From Xylophilus ampelinus (GTDB lineage Bacteria > Pseudomonadota > Gammaproteobacteria > Burkholderiales > Burkholderiaceae_C): 64,000 nucleotides of DNA. Below are positions 9,185-18,784 of the stretch, in pieces. The stretch's first letter is position 1; every line of letters starts with the position of its first letter. The translations under genes were made by a program, and so were the position numbers. Under the pieces are notes generated by a model. It did not search any database and had not been told where the DNA came from. It worked only from the letters and a program-made list of their open reading frames with translations. The stretch is from positions 26,978 through 90,977 of the forward strand of contig NZ_CABFMN010000070.1 of assembly GCF_901875635.1 (NCBI RefSeq), written 5' to 3'.

Positions 9185-9886
9185 TCAGACCGAGAGGTAG
9201 GCCTTGATGTGGGCTTCGTCGGTCTTGTCGCGGGCGGTCTCGTGCACGAGGCGGCCGCCCTCGATCACGAAGAGGCGGTCGGCCACGTCCATGGCGAAGG
9301 ACAGCACCTGCTCCGATACCACGATGGTGATGCCCTTCATGCGGCGGATCTCGTTGAGGGCGCGCGCGATGTCCTTGATGATGGAAGGCTGGATGCCCTC
9401 GGTCGGCTCGTCCAGCAGCAGCACCTTGGGCTCGGTCACCAGGGCGCGGGCGATGGCCAGCTGCTGCTGCTGGCCGCCCGAGAGGTTGCCGCCCTTGCGC
9501 CGCTTCATGTCGAAGAGCACCGGGAAGAGCGCGTAGATCTCCTCCGGGATGCGGCGGGTCCTGCTGTTCTCCAGGCCGGTCTGGATGTTCTCCTCCACCG
9601 TCAGCGTCGGGAAGATCATGCGGCCCTGCGGCACGTAGGCGATGCCCTTGGCCACGCGGCGGAAGCTCTCGTCCTTGGTCACGTCCTGGCCCGCTACCTC
9701 GATGCGCCCGCTCTTGACGGGCAGCACGCCCATCAGCGACTTGAACAGCGTGGTCTTGCCCATGCCGTTGCGGCCCATGATGGCCACCGTCTCGTTCGCC
9801 ATGCCCTCGAAGGAGACGCCGTGCAGCGCCTCGCTCTGGCCGTAGGCGACATGCAGGTCCTCGACCTTCAGCATCACGTTGCTCAT
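9185..9886 (-). CDS. urtE: Urea/short-amide ABC transporter, ATP-binding subunit UrtE
   Basis: The 233-residue ATPase has Walker A GRNGMGKTT, the ABC signature LSGGQQQQLAIARAL and Walker B VLLLDEPTEGIQPS. The MGRNGMGKTT variant and the EGIQPSII segment are typical of UrtE/LivF-type subunits. With UrtD it would drive the UrtBC channel in the inner membrane. It lies 10 bases from urtD and 46 bases before fmdA on the same strand. The gene order urtABCDE is complete, which separates this locus from generic branched-chain amino acid transporters. Confidence 0.93.
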   Translation of the reverse strand: MSNVMLKVEDLHVAYGQSEALHGVSFEGMANETVAIMGRNGMGKTTLFKSLMGVLPVKSGRIEVAGQDVTKDESFRRVAKGIAYVPQGRMIFPTLTVEENIQTGLENSRTRRIPEEIYALFPVLFDMKRRKGGNLSGGQQQQLAIARALVTEPKVLLLDEPTEGIQPSIIKDIARALNEIRRMKGITIVVSEQVLSFAMDVADRLFVIEGGRLVHETARDKTDEAHIKAYLSV

Positions 9887-9896
9887 TGCTGCTCCT

Positions 9897-10640
<744 letters not shown>

Positions 10641-10653
10641 GGGTGTCGGCTCC

Positions 10654-11859
10654 TCAAGCGCCCTGCCCGCTCATGCCCTCGGGCAGTTCGGTGGCGGACT
10701 CCTTGCCGTCGCGCGGCGGCAGCGCTTCGGGGTAGGCGGCATGGGCAGCGGCCACGCGCGCAGCATCGGCCTTGCGCTCCATGCGGCTGCGCTTCCACCA
10801 GGGCTTGATCTTCTCGTCCCAAAGGCCGGCCAGGCCCATGGGGAAGGCCATGGTCACGCCGATGAACAGGCCCGCCATGAGGAAGAGCCACAGGTCCGGG
10901 AAGCTTTCCGAGAAGAGCGTCTTGCCGGCGTTGACCAGCAGCGTGCCGTACACCGCGCCCACCAGGCTCATGCGCCCGCCCACGGCCGCGAAGATGACCA
11001 TCTCGATCGAAGGCACGATGCCTACGAAGCTGGGCGACATGAAGCCCACCTGCAGCGCGAACATCGCGCCGCCGATGCCCGACAGGCCGGCCGCCAGGCA
11101 GAAGGTGAAAACCTTGAAGTTCGACACGTCGTAGCCCGAGAAGCGCACCCGGTCTTCCTTGTCGCGCATGGCCAGCAACAGCGTGCCCAGCTTGCTGGTC
11201 TGGATCCAGCGGCACAGCACGATCGAGCCGATCAGCAGCGCCACGCAGACGAAGTAGAGGATGTACTTGGCGCTGTCGGTGCGCGTGTCCCAGCCCAGCA
11301 GCGTCTTCAGGTCGGTCATGCCGTTGACGCCGCCGGTGTAGCCCTGCTGGCCGATGATGAGGACGGTGCAGATCAACGCCACCGCCTGCGTGATGATGGC
11401 GAAGTACACGCCGCCCACACGCCGCTTGAACATCGCGAAGCTGATCAGCCAGGCCAGCGCCATCGGCACCAGCACCACCGCCAGCAGCGCCAGCGGCAGG
11501 CTCTTGAAGGGCACCCAGAACGCCGGCAGCGAGGTGATCTGGTTCCAGTCCATGAAGTCGGGGATGCCCGGCGTGGACTGGATCTTGGTGCTCTCGGGGT
11601 CCGAGGCCTCGAGCTTGAGGAACATCGCCATGGCGTAGCCGCCCAGGCCGAAGAACACGCCCTGGCCCAGGCTCAGCACGCCGCCGTAGCCCCACACCAT
11701 CACCAGCCCGACGGCGACGAAGGCGTAGCAGAGGTACTTGCCCACCAGGTTGAGGCGGAAGATGTCCAGCGTGAGCGGCAGCACCACCACGAGCAGCAGG
11801 GTGAGCAGCAGCAGGCTGCCGAGCTGGTAGCGCTTGATCAGGGCCTTGAGGGAGTCCAT
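10654..11859 (-). CDS. urtC: Urea/short-amide ABC transporter, permease UrtC
   Basis: The 401-residue inner-membrane protein has multiple hydrophobic helices of the LivM type. The first long one (LLLLTLLLVVVLPLTLDIF) lies near the N-terminus, and the family segment YGGVLSLGQGVFFGLGGYAMAMF follows at about residues 80-102. An insertion with MDWNQI and a charged C-terminal tail are typical of UrtC and distinguish it from LivM. With UrtB it would form the translocation path. It is the third gene of the operon, 25 bases after urtB. Confidence 0.92.
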   Translation of the reverse strand: MDSLKALIKRYQLGSLLLLTLLLVVVLPLTLDIFRLNLVGKYLCYAFVAVGLVMVWGYGGVLSLGQGVFFGLGGYAMAMFLKLEASDPESTKIQSTPGIPDFMDWNQITSLPAFWVPFKSLPLALLAVVLVPMALAWLISFAMFKRRVGGVYFAIITQAVALICTVLIIGQQGYTGGVNGMTDLKTLLGWDTRTDSAKYILYFVCVALLIGSIVLCRWIQTSKLGTLLLAMRDKEDRVRFSGYDVSNFKVFTFCLAAGLSGIGGAMFALQVGFMSPSFVGIVPSIEMVIFAAVGGRMSLVGAVYGTLLVNAGKTLFSESFPDLWLFLMAGLFIGVTMAFPMGLAGLWDEKIKPWWKRSRMERKADAARVAAAHAAYPEALPPRDGKESATELPEGMSGQGA

Positions 11860-11884
11860 GGCGTCGTTTCGAGAGGAAGTGGAA

Positions 11885-12799
11885 TCAGCGGCGAACCTTG
11901 GAGGCGAAGAGACCCTGCGGTCGCATCATCAGGATCAGCACGATCAGCGAGAGCGTCAGCACCTTGGCCATCGAGCCGGTCATGAAGAACTCCGAGATCG
12001 ACTGCGTCTGGGCGATGCCGAAGGCCGAGACCACGGTGCCCAGCAGGCTGGCGGCGCCGCCGAAGGTGACGACCAGGAAGGAGTCGACGATGTACAGCTG
12101 CCCCGAGGTGGGCCCGGTGGAGCCGATGGTGGTGAAAGCCGCGCCCGCCACCCCGGCGATGCCGCAGCCGATGGCGAAGGTCAGGCGGTCGGTCTTCTTC
12201 GTGTCGATGCCGGTGGCATTGGCCATGGTGCGGTTGGCCACGGTGGCGCGCACCCGCAGGCCCCAGCGGCTCTTGTGCAGGGCGATCAGCACGCCGACGG
12301 TCACCACGGCCGTCAGGGCGAGCACGAACAGGCCGTTGATCGGGATGTCGACCCCTTCCATGGGCGTCCACGAGCCCATCAGCCACTCGGGGAGCGTCGG
12401 GCTCACCTCCTTAGGGTTGATGAAGGTGCGGAAGCACTGCTGCAGCCCCAGACTCACGCCCCAGGTGGCCAGGAGCGTGTCGAGCGGGCGGCTGTACAGG
12501 TGGCGGATGAGCGCCCATTCCATGAGCCAGCCCAGCGCGAAGGCCACGCCGAAGCCCAGCACGATGGCGACGGGAAAGTAGTAGGCCATGGCACCCGGCG
12601 CCGTGCGCTCGGTGAACAGGGCCGACATGTAGACGGTGTAGGCGCCGATGGCCATGAACTCGCCATGCGCCATGTTGATGACGCCCATCTGGCCGAAGAT
12701 GATCGCCAGCCCCAGGCCCATGAGCAGCAGCACCGCGAAGAGCGAAAGCCCCGCGAAGCCCTGCATGAGGCCGATGTTGAGCATGTCGGAGAGAGTCAT
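11885..12799 (-). CDS. urtB: Urea/short-amide ABC transporter, permease UrtB
   Basis: The 304-residue LivH-type permease begins MTLSDMLNIGLMQGFAGLSL and carries the conserved MGVINMAHGEFMAIGAY segment and the C-terminal VVTFGGAASLLGTVVSAFGIAQ block. The open frame continues far upstream through the urtA region, but the N-terminal ATG at 12799 fits the family. Between it and urtA is a large inverted repeat (12821-12920), which may attenuate transcription or stabilise the message. Function: membrane channel of the importer together with UrtC. Confidence 0.93.
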   Translation of the reverse strand: MTLSDMLNIGLMQGFAGLSLFAVLLLMGLGLAIIFGQMGVINMAHGEFMAIGAYTVYMSALFTERTAPGAMAYYFPVAIVLGFGVAFALGWLMEWALIRHLYSRPLDTLLATWGVSLGLQQCFRTFINPKEVSPTLPEWLMGSWTPMEGVDIPINGLFVLALTAVVTVGVLIALHKSRWGLRVRATVANRTMANATGIDTKKTDRLTFAIGCGIAGVAGAAFTTIGSTGPTSGQLYIVDSFLVVTFGGAASLLGTVVSAFGIAQTQSISEFFMTGSMAKVLTLSLIVLILMMRPQGLFASKVRR

Positions 12800-12820
12800 G
12801 GAAGGTCCGATGCGTTTCGA

Positions 12821-12920
12821 CTCCTTCCCCCACTGGGGGAAGGCAGGGATGGGGGCACTCCGGGTCCATGGGGGCGCTGCGTGCCCCCACCCCCGGCCCT
12901 CCCCCAGCGGGGGAGGGAGC
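12821..12920. repeat. Large imperfect inverted repeat between urtA and urtB
   Basis: The left arm (12821-12857, with CTTCCCCCACTGGGGGAAGG) and right arm (12882-12920, with CTCCCCCAGCGGGGGAGG) are imperfect reverse complements, and each arm is itself a small palindrome. Such G/C-run palindromes recur between genes in Burkholderiales genomes. Here it lies inside an operon, where the RNA could fold into a strong hairpin. No U-tract follows, so it is not a classical terminator. Confidence 0.7.
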
Positions 12921-12930
12921 AGGTCCAGGG

Positions 12931-14193
12931 TTACTGGTAGCCCTTCGGGAACGGATCGGGCTTGATCAGCTCCGGCGACTCGGCCACCACCTTGAAGGTG
13001 CCGTCGGGCTGGCCCTGCGCGATGCGCGACTTGCTCCAGAGGTGGTGGTTGGCGTCCAGCTTCACGTAGCCCTCGGGCGCGGTCTTGAGCTCGATGCCGG
13101 GCGATGCGGCCACGACCTTGTCGACATCGAAGCTGCCGGCCTTCTCCACGGCGGCCTTCCACAGCCAGGGGCCCAGGTAGCCGGCCTGCGTCACGTCGCC
13201 GATCACCGCGTCCTTGCCGTACTTGGCCTTGAAGGCCTCGACGAACTTCTTGTTGTTCGCGTTGTCCAGCGTCTGGAAATACTTCATCGACGAGTAGAAG
13301 CCGGCGAAGTTCTCGCCGCCCACGCCGGTCATCTCGTCCTCGGTGACCGACAGCGTCAGCAGGAACTGCTTGTCGCCGGTGATGCCGGCGGCCTTGAGCT
13401 GCTTGTAGAAGGCCACGTTGGAGCCGCCAACCACCGCAGCGAAGATGCAGTCGGGCTTGGCGACCTTGATCTTGTTGATCAGCGAATTGAAGTTGGTGTG
13501 GCCCAGCGGGTAGTACTCCTCGCCCTTCACGCTGCCGAGCTTGCCCACCGTCTCGATGTGCTTGCGCGCGATCTTCATCGAGGTGCGCGGCCAGATGTAG
13601 TCGGAGCCGACCAGGAAGAAGGTCTTGGCCTTCTTCTCCTTCGCGCCCCAGTCCAGGCCGTAGATGATCTGCTGCGTGGCTTCCTGGCCGGTGTAGATCA
13701 CGTTCTTGCTCTGCTCCAGGCCTTCGTAGAAGGTGGGGTAGTACAGCAGGCCGTTCTCCTTCTCGAACACGGGCAGCACTGCCTTGCGCGAGGCGCTGGT
13801 CCAGCAGCCGAAGACACAGGCCACCTTGTCGTTGACCAGCAGCTTCTTGCTCTTCTCGGCGAAGGTGGGCCAGTCGGAGGCGCCGTCTTCCTTGATGACC
13901 TTGATCTTGCGGCCCAGGATGCCGCCCATGGCGTTGATCTGGTCGATCGCGAGCTGTTCGGCCTGGATCGAGCCGGTCTCGGAGATGGCCATGGTGCCCG
14001 AGGACGAATGCAGCTGGCCCACGGTCACTTCGGTGTCGGTCACCGCCAGCTTGGTGGTGTTGACCTTGGCGGTCGGCGGGGTCTGGCCGAAGGCCAGGCC
14101 GCCCAGGCCCATCACGGGCAGGGCCGCCGCGCCCTGCAGCAGCCGGCGGCGGCGCAGCGCGAGGAGGTCGGAGGGGTCTTGGGGTCGGGACAT
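12931..14193 (-). CDS. urtA: Urea/short-amide ABC transporter, periplasmic substrate-binding protein UrtA
   Basis: The 420-residue protein has a twin-arginine-like signal (RRRRLLQGAAALPVMGLGG, then AFG), followed by a type I periplasmic binding fold. The segments VTVGQLHSSSGTMAISE, GCWTSASRKAVLPVFE and YYPTFYEGLEQSKNVIYTGQ are characteristic of UrtA/FmdD. It would capture urea or short amides and deliver them to UrtBC. I chose ATG 14193 over 14313 because the signal peptide begins there. It is the first gene of the minus-strand operon. Two dyads lie 87-128 bases upstream in the gap shared with the divergent sensor kinase gene. Confidence 0.94.
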   Translation of the reverse strand: MSRPQDPSDLLALRRRRLLQGAAALPVMGLGGLAFGQTPPTAKVNTTKLAVTDTEVTVGQLHSSSGTMAISETGSIQAEQLAIDQINAMGGILGRKIKVIKEDGASDWPTFAEKSKKLLVNDKVACVFGCWTSASRKAVLPVFEKENGLLYYPTFYEGLEQSKNVIYTGQEATQQIIYGLDWGAKEKKAKTFFLVGSDYIWPRTSMKIARKHIETVGKLGSVKGEEYYPLGHTNFNSLINKIKVAKPDCIFAAVVGGSNVAFYKQLKAAGITGDKQFLLTLSVTEDEMTGVGGENFAGFYSSMKYFQTLDNANNKKFVEAFKAKYGKDAVIGDVTQAGYLGPWLWKAAVEKAGSFDVDKVVAASPGIELKTAPEGYVKLDANHHLWSKSRIAQGQPDGTFKVVAESPELIKPDPFPKGYQ

Positions 14194-14279
14194 CGAAGGC
14201 TCCAGGTTGAGTGGCGAAGGGGCCTCGCCGCACCATCGGGGTGCAGCGGGAGGTGCCGCGAAGCACCATGGCCGCCACT

Positions 14280-14295
14280 GTAGGAACGGCCCTAC
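14280..14295. promoter_or_regulatory. Inverted repeat GTAG-N8-CTAC upstream of urtA
   Basis: The sequence GTAGGAACGGCCCTAC reads GTAGGGCC-N4-CTAC on the urt strand. A copy with the same 12 defined positions (GTAGGGCCAGCACTAC on the minus strand) lies 109 bases upstream of the cyanate-type transporter operon. Its place ahead of two nitrogen-acquisition operons suggests a regulator site, for example for one of the LuxR-type response regulators encoded nearby. Confidence 0.45.
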
Positions 14296-14305
14296 GCACG
14301 GCGAA

Positions 14306-14321
14306 TACGTCATTCAACGTA
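14306..14321. promoter_or_regulatory. Candidate operator in the urtA/sensor kinase divergent region
   Basis: TACGTCATTCAACGTA is a TACGT-N6-ACGTA dyad. On the minus strand it matches the dyad upstream of amiE at 15 of 16 positions. It lies 113 bases upstream of urtA and 117 bases upstream of the divergent sensor kinase gene. Confidence 0.55.
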
Positions 14322-14437
14322 GCGGCATGCGGCGGCCGCGGCGGCAGACTGCGCGGGCGTGCTGCGGTGTCTGCGCCCGCCCCGCGGATCGCTTCTTGCA
14401 AGACGGCTCGCCTGCCCCGCTTTCGCGAGACCCTTCG

Positions 14438-17400
14438 ATGCAACCCCTTTCCGGCCAGAAGATCTTCCGCATCCGGCGCGACTACAACACCTGGGTCGCG
14501 AACGAGACGCTGGAGGACTACGCGCTGCGCTACACGCCGCGCAGCTTTCGCAAGTGGTCGGAATTCCGCGTGGCCAACGCCGCCTTCGGCGCCACCTCCT
14601 TCCTGGCGCTCGAGGCGATCGGCGGCGCCATCGCCCTGTCGTACGGCTTCTCCAACGCGGTCTGGGCCATCCTGGTGGTGGGCATCATCACCTTCCTCAC
14701 CGGCCTGCCGATCTCGTACTACGCGGCCCGCCACGGCGTGGACATGGACCTGCTCACCCGCGGCGCGGGCTTCGGCTACCTCGGCTCGACCATCACCTCG
14801 CTGATCTACGCCAGCTTCACCTTCATCTTCTTCGCACTGGAGGCGGCCATCCTCGCGCTGGCCCTGCAGATGTACCTGGACTGGCCGCTGCCGGTGCTGT
14901 ACCTGGCGTCGTCGCTGGTCATCATCCCGCTCGTGATGCGCGGCATCACGCTGATCTCGGGGCTGCAGCTGTGGACCCAGCCGATCTGGATCGTGCTGTT
15001 CTTCCTGCCCTTCCTCGCCGTGCTGGCGAAGAACCCGCAGGTGTATGCCGACTTCACCGGCCTCGTCGGGCGCGTCTCGGGCAGCAGCGGCTTCGACCCG
15101 CTGATGTTCGGCGCCGGTGCCACCGTGGCCTTCTCGCTGGTGGTGCAGATCGGCGAGCAGGTGGACTACCTGCGCTTCCTGCCCGAGAAGACGGCTGCCA
15201 ACCGCGGGCGTTGGTGGGCCGCGGTGCTCATCGCCGGCCCGGGCTGGATCGTGCCGGGCATGCTCAAGATGCTGGGCGGCGCCTTCCTGGCCTTCCTGGC
15301 GCTGCAGCACGAGATCCCGGCCGAGCATGCGGTGGAGCCCACCCGCATGTACCTGGCCGGCTTCGCGTACGTGCTGAAGGACCCGGCCATGGTGATGGCA
15401 GTGACCACGCTCTTCGTGGTCGTCTCGCAGATGAAGATCAACCTGACCAACGCCTACGCCGGCTCGCTGGCCTGGTCGAACTTCTTCGCCCGCCTGACGC
15501 ACAGCCACCCGGGGCGCGTGGTGTGGCTGGTCTTCAACGTGCTGATCGCCGTGCTCCTGATGACGCTGGGCGTCTTCGGCGCGCTGGAGAAGGTGCTGGG
15601 CCTGTACAGCAACATCGCCATTGCCTGGGTCGGCGCGCTGGTGGCCGATCTGGTCATCAACAAGCCGCTGGGCTTCAGCCCGAAGGTGATCGAGTTCAAG
15701 CGCGCGCACCTGTACGACATCAACCCGGTCGGCCTGGTGGCCACGCTGGTGGCGGCCGGACTGGCGATGGTGGCCTACGCCGGCCTGCTGGGGCACTGGG
15801 CCGCAGCCTTCTCGCCCTTCATCGCGCTGGCGACCGCGCTCGTGGTGTCGCCGCTGCTGGCCTGGCGCACGCGCGGGCGCTACTACCTCGCGCGCCAGGA
15901 CCTGCAGCACTGGACGCCGGGCCAGAGCGTGACCTGCCACGTGTGCGACAACCGCTTCGAGGCCGAGGACATGGCCTTCTGCCCGGCCTACAGCGCGCCG
16001 ATCTGCTCGCTGTGCTGCACGCTCGAGTCGCGCTGCCACGACCGCTGCAAGACCGACTCGCGCGCCGCCGAGCAGATCAGCGGCTGGCTGCAGGCACTGC
16101 TGCCGGCCCGGCTGTCGGCGCGCCTGAACTTCCGCGTGGCCCACTACCTGGTGGTGGCCTTCTCGCTGGTCGCGCTGCTGGCCACCATCATGGGCATCGT
16201 CTACGCGCAGGAGCTGATCGGCGCCGGCGGCATGCCCAACGAGGCCTTGCGCACGCCCTTCCTCAAGGTCTTCGCGCTGCTGTCGCTGGTGGCGGCGGTG
16301 GCCGCCTGGTGGGTGGTGCTGGGCAGCGAGAGCCGCCACATGGCGCAGGAGGAATCGAACCGCCACAACCACCTGCTGACGGTGGAGATCGAGGCCCACC
16401 AGCGCACCGACGCGGCGCTGCAGGCCGCCAAGGAAGCGGCCGAGGCGGCCAACCAGGCCAAGACGCGCTACGTGGCCGGCATGACGCACGAACTGCGCAC
16501 GCCGCTCAACAGCATCCTGGGCTACTCGCAGATCCTGCTGAAGTCGGAGCCGGCTGCCGCCACGCCGGCCTCGGTGCACGGCGCCGTGCAGACCATCCAC
16601 CGCAGCGGCGAGCACATGCTGGGCCTGATCGACGGCCTGCTCGACCTGGCGCGCATCGAGGCCGGCCGCCTGCAGCTGGAGCCGGCGCCGCTGGCGCTCC
16701 CGGCCTTCCTCGACGAGCTGGTGCGCATGGTGCGTCCGCAGGCCGAGAACAAGGGCCTCGCCTTCGTCTACACCCACCTGGGCCGTCTGCCGGACTGGGT
16801 GCATGCCGATGCCAAACGCCTGCGGCAGATCCTCATCAACCTGCTGGCCAACGCGGTGCGATTCACCGAGGCCGGCACCGTCACGCTGCAGGTGGACGCA
16901 CGGCGCGAGGTGCTGCGCTTCGACGTCATCGACACCGGACCCGGCGTCGCCCCGCAGGACCGCCAGCGCATCTTCCTGCCCTTCGAGCGCGGCAGCGTCG
17001 GCCGGCGCGCGGGCGAGCCGGGCACCGGCCTGGGCCTCACGATCACCGGCCTGCTCACCTCGCTGATGGGCGGCGAACTCGCGCTGGCCGACAGTTCCAG
17101 CCGCGGCAGCACCTTCAGCGTGCGCATCTACCTGCGCGAGGTGGCCGACCCCGGCCCGCGGGCCGAGCCGCAGCGGCCCATCTCGGGCTACTTCGGCCCG
17201 CGCCGCACGCTGCTGGTGGTGGACGACCAGCCGGTGCAGCGCCAGATGCTGGCCGGCCTGCTCATGCCCCTGGGCTTCGACGTGCGCGAGGCCGCGAGCG
17301 GCACCGAGTGCCTGGACAGCCTGCGCGACCACCAGCCCTCGGCCATCCTGCTGGACCTGAGCATGGACGACATGGACGGCTGGGACACGGCCCGCCACGT

Positions 17401-17833
17401 GCGGGCCGCAGGCTTCGACCGGCTGCCGATCATCATCGTCTCGGCCAACGTGTTCGAGAACCAGGCCGACCGGCTGCGCGAGGCCGGCTGCCAGGGCTTC
17501 GTGGGCAAGCCGGTGATCGAATCCGAACTCATCGCCGCGCTCGAGCGGCACCTGGGCCTCGAATGGCTGGTGCACACCCCGGCGCCGCCGGTGCGCATGG
17601 ACGCACCGCCGCAGCCCGGCGCCATCGCCCTGCCCGAGGAGGCCCGCGCCGAACTGCTGCACCTGGCCCAGATCGGCCACGTGCGCGGGCTGCAGCAGGC
17701 CCTGGACCGCATCGCGGCCGAGCGGCCCGAGCTGGCCGCGGCCTGCACGCAACTGCGCGGCCTGGTGTCGCGCTTCGAACTCGACCAACTCAGGAAAGTG
17801 ATCGCCGATGATGCCGTCGCCCTCGACCTCTGA
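14438..17833 (+). CDS. NCS1-type permease fused to a hybrid sensor histidine kinase
   Basis: This 1131-residue protein joins three modules. Residues about 1-490 form a polytopic membrane domain of the cytosine/purine permease (NCS1) type, with WSEFRVANAAFGATSFLALEA and many hydrophobic helices. A Cys-rich linker near 500-540 (CHVCDNRFE, CPAY, CSLCC, CHDRC) looks able to bind metal. Two more helices precede a HisKA domain (MTHELRTPLNSIL, H684), an HATPase with DTGPGVAP and GTGLGLTI, and a receiver domain with D973 in AILLDLSMDD. The tail has no clear HPt. CbrA-like kinases fused to a sodium/solute symporter domain show that transporters can serve as sensors. Its divergence from urtABCDE-fmdAB suggests it detects urea, an amide or a nucleobase-like compound. 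It overlaps the next gene, a response regulator. Confidence 0.9.
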   Translation: MQPLSGQKIFRIRRDYNTWVANETLEDYALRYTPRSFRKWSEFRVANAAFGATSFLALEAIGGAIALSYGFSNAVWAILVVGIITFLTGLPISYYAARHGVDMDLLTRGAGFGYLGSTITSLIYASFTFIFFALEAAILALALQMYLDWPLPVLYLASSLVIIPLVMRGITLISGLQLWTQPIWIVLFFLPFLAVLAKNPQVYADFTGLVGRVSGSSGFDPLMFGAGATVAFSLVVQIGEQVDYLRFLPEKTAANRGRWWAAVLIAGPGWIVPGMLKMLGGAFLAFLALQHEIPAEHAVEPTRMYLAGFAYVLKDPAMVMAVTTLFVVVSQMKINLTNAYAGSLAWSNFFARLTHSHPGRVVWLVFNVLIAVLLMTLGVFGALEKVLGLYSNIAIAWVGALVADLVINKPLGFSPKVIEFKRAHLYDINPVGLVATLVAAGLAMVAYAGLLGHWAAAFSPFIALATALVVSPLLAWRTRGRYYLARQDLQHWTPGQSVTCHVCDNRFEAEDMAFCPAYSAPICSLCCTLESRCHDRCKTDSRAAEQISGWLQALLPARLSARLNFRVAHYLVVAFSLVALLATIMGIVYAQELIGAGGMPNEALRTPFLKVFALLSLVAAVAAWWVVLGSESRHMAQEESNRHNHLLTVEIEAHQRTDAALQAAKEAAEAANQAKTRYVAGMTHELRTPLNSILGYSQILLKSEPAAATPASVHGAVQTIHRSGEHMLGLIDGLLDLARIEAGRLQLEPAPLALPAFLDELVRMVRPQAENKGLAFVYTHLGRLPDWVHADAKRLRQILINLLANAVRFTEAGTVTLQVDARREVLRFDVIDTGPGVAPQDRQRIFLPFERGSVGRRAGEPGTGLGLTITGLLTSLMGGELALADSSSRGSTFSVRIYLREVADPGPRAEPQRPISGYFGPRRTLLVVDDQPVQRQMLAGLLMPLGFDVREAASGTECLDSLRDHQPSAILLDLSMDDMDGWDTARHVRAAGFDRLPIIIVSANVFENQADRLREAGCQGFVGKPVIESELIAALERHLGLEWLVHTPAPPVRMDAPPQPGAIALPEEARAELLHLAQIGHVRGLQQALDRIAAERPELAAACTQLRGLVSRFELDQLRKVIADDAVALDL

Positions 17834-18704
17834 CGCCGAACGCCCCGTCGTCCTCGTGGTGGACGATGCGCCCAGCAGCCTGGGCATGCTGTGCGACACG
17901 CTCGAATCGAGCGGCTACACCGTGCTGGTGGCCGGCGACGGCGAGAGCGCGCTGGAGCGCCTGGAGCTGGTCGTGCCCGACGCCATCCTGCTCGACGGCA
18001 TGCTGCCCGGCCTGTCGGGCTTCGACACCTGCCGGCGCATCAAGGCCAACGCGGCGCTGGCGCACATCCCGGTGCTGTTCATGACCGGGCTGTCGGAAAC
18101 GCCGCATGTGGTGGAGGGCTTCGAGTCGGGCGGTGTGGACTACGTGGTCAAGCCCATCCGCGCGCAGGAAGTGCTGGCCCGGCTGCACACGCACACGCGC
18201 AACGCGCGCATCACCCGCATGGCGCGCGATGCGGTCGACGTGGCGGGCATGGGCGTGGTCTTCGTCGATGCACAGGGCCGCATCGCCTGGCTGTCGCCGC
18301 AGGCCGCCGCCTGGCTGCAGGGCCTGCCGCAGGCTGCGTTGCCCGGCCACCTGCCGCCCGCCCTCGCGCCGGTGCTGCAGGGCGGCACCGAACGGCTGAC
18401 CACCGCCACCGGCCAGCGCCTGTCGGCACGCAACCTGGGCACCGCCACCCTGGGCGAAACGATGCTGCTGCTGGCACATGACCGCGGACCCAGCGGCGCC
18501 TCCCGCCTGGGCGAGGCCGCCCTTACCCCGCGCGAGACCGAGGTGCTGTCCTGGCTGGCCAAGGGCAAGACCAACCGCGACATCGCCGACATCCTCGGCA
18601 TGAGCCCGCGCACGGTGAACAAGCACCTGGAACACATCTTCGAGAAGCTGGGCGTGGAGACGCGCGCCGCCGCCGCGGCACTGGCCAGCGGGCATCTGGA
18701 CTGA
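17808..18704 (+). CDS. LuxR-type response regulator, partner of the permease-kinase
   Basis: The 298-residue regulator has an N-terminal receiver domain (acidic pair DD near residue 20, phospho-acceptor D63 in LLDGMLPG, K near 115), a short PAS-like middle segment (about 145-225, GMGVVFVDAQGRIAWLS) and a LuxR-type helix-turn-helix at the C-terminus (LTPRETEVLSWLAKGKTNRD onward). It starts inside the kinase gene with a 26-base overlap, so the two proteins are surely partners. The likely targets are the divergent urt-fmd operon and perhaps amiE, which share an operator-like dyad. The PAS-like insert is unusual for a NarL-type regulator and may sense a second signal. Confidence 0.9.
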   Translation: MMPSPSTSDAERPVVLVVDDAPSSLGMLCDTLESSGYTVLVAGDGESALERLELVVPDAILLDGMLPGLSGFDTCRRIKANAALAHIPVLFMTGLSETPHVVEGFESGGVDYVVKPIRAQEVLARLHTHTRNARITRMARDAVDVAGMGVVFVDAQGRIAWLSPQAAAWLQGLPQAALPGHLPPALAPVLQGGTERLTTATGQRLSARNLGTATLGETMLLLAHDRGPSGASRLGEAALTPRETEVLSWLAKGKTNRDIADILGMSPRTVNKHLEHIFEKLGVETRAAAAALASGHLD

Positions 18705-18784
18705 CGCCAGTGGGCACCTGGACCGACGAGTGCGCCACGGCATGCGCCGTACACTGGCCCGCCGCTTTTCCTCGCCGCCGCGCC

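Noticed and set aside
14245..14265. Possible sigma-54 promoter for urtA (CGGCACCTCCCGCTGCA on the minus strand)
   Set aside because: GG and GC are separated by 11 bases instead of 10, and the first T is missing, so it is not called.
11885..17899. A 2004-codon open frame on the minus strand
   Set aside because: It runs through urtB, urtA and the antisense of the kinase gene. High GC leaves the antisense frame open; only its last 304 codons are urtB.
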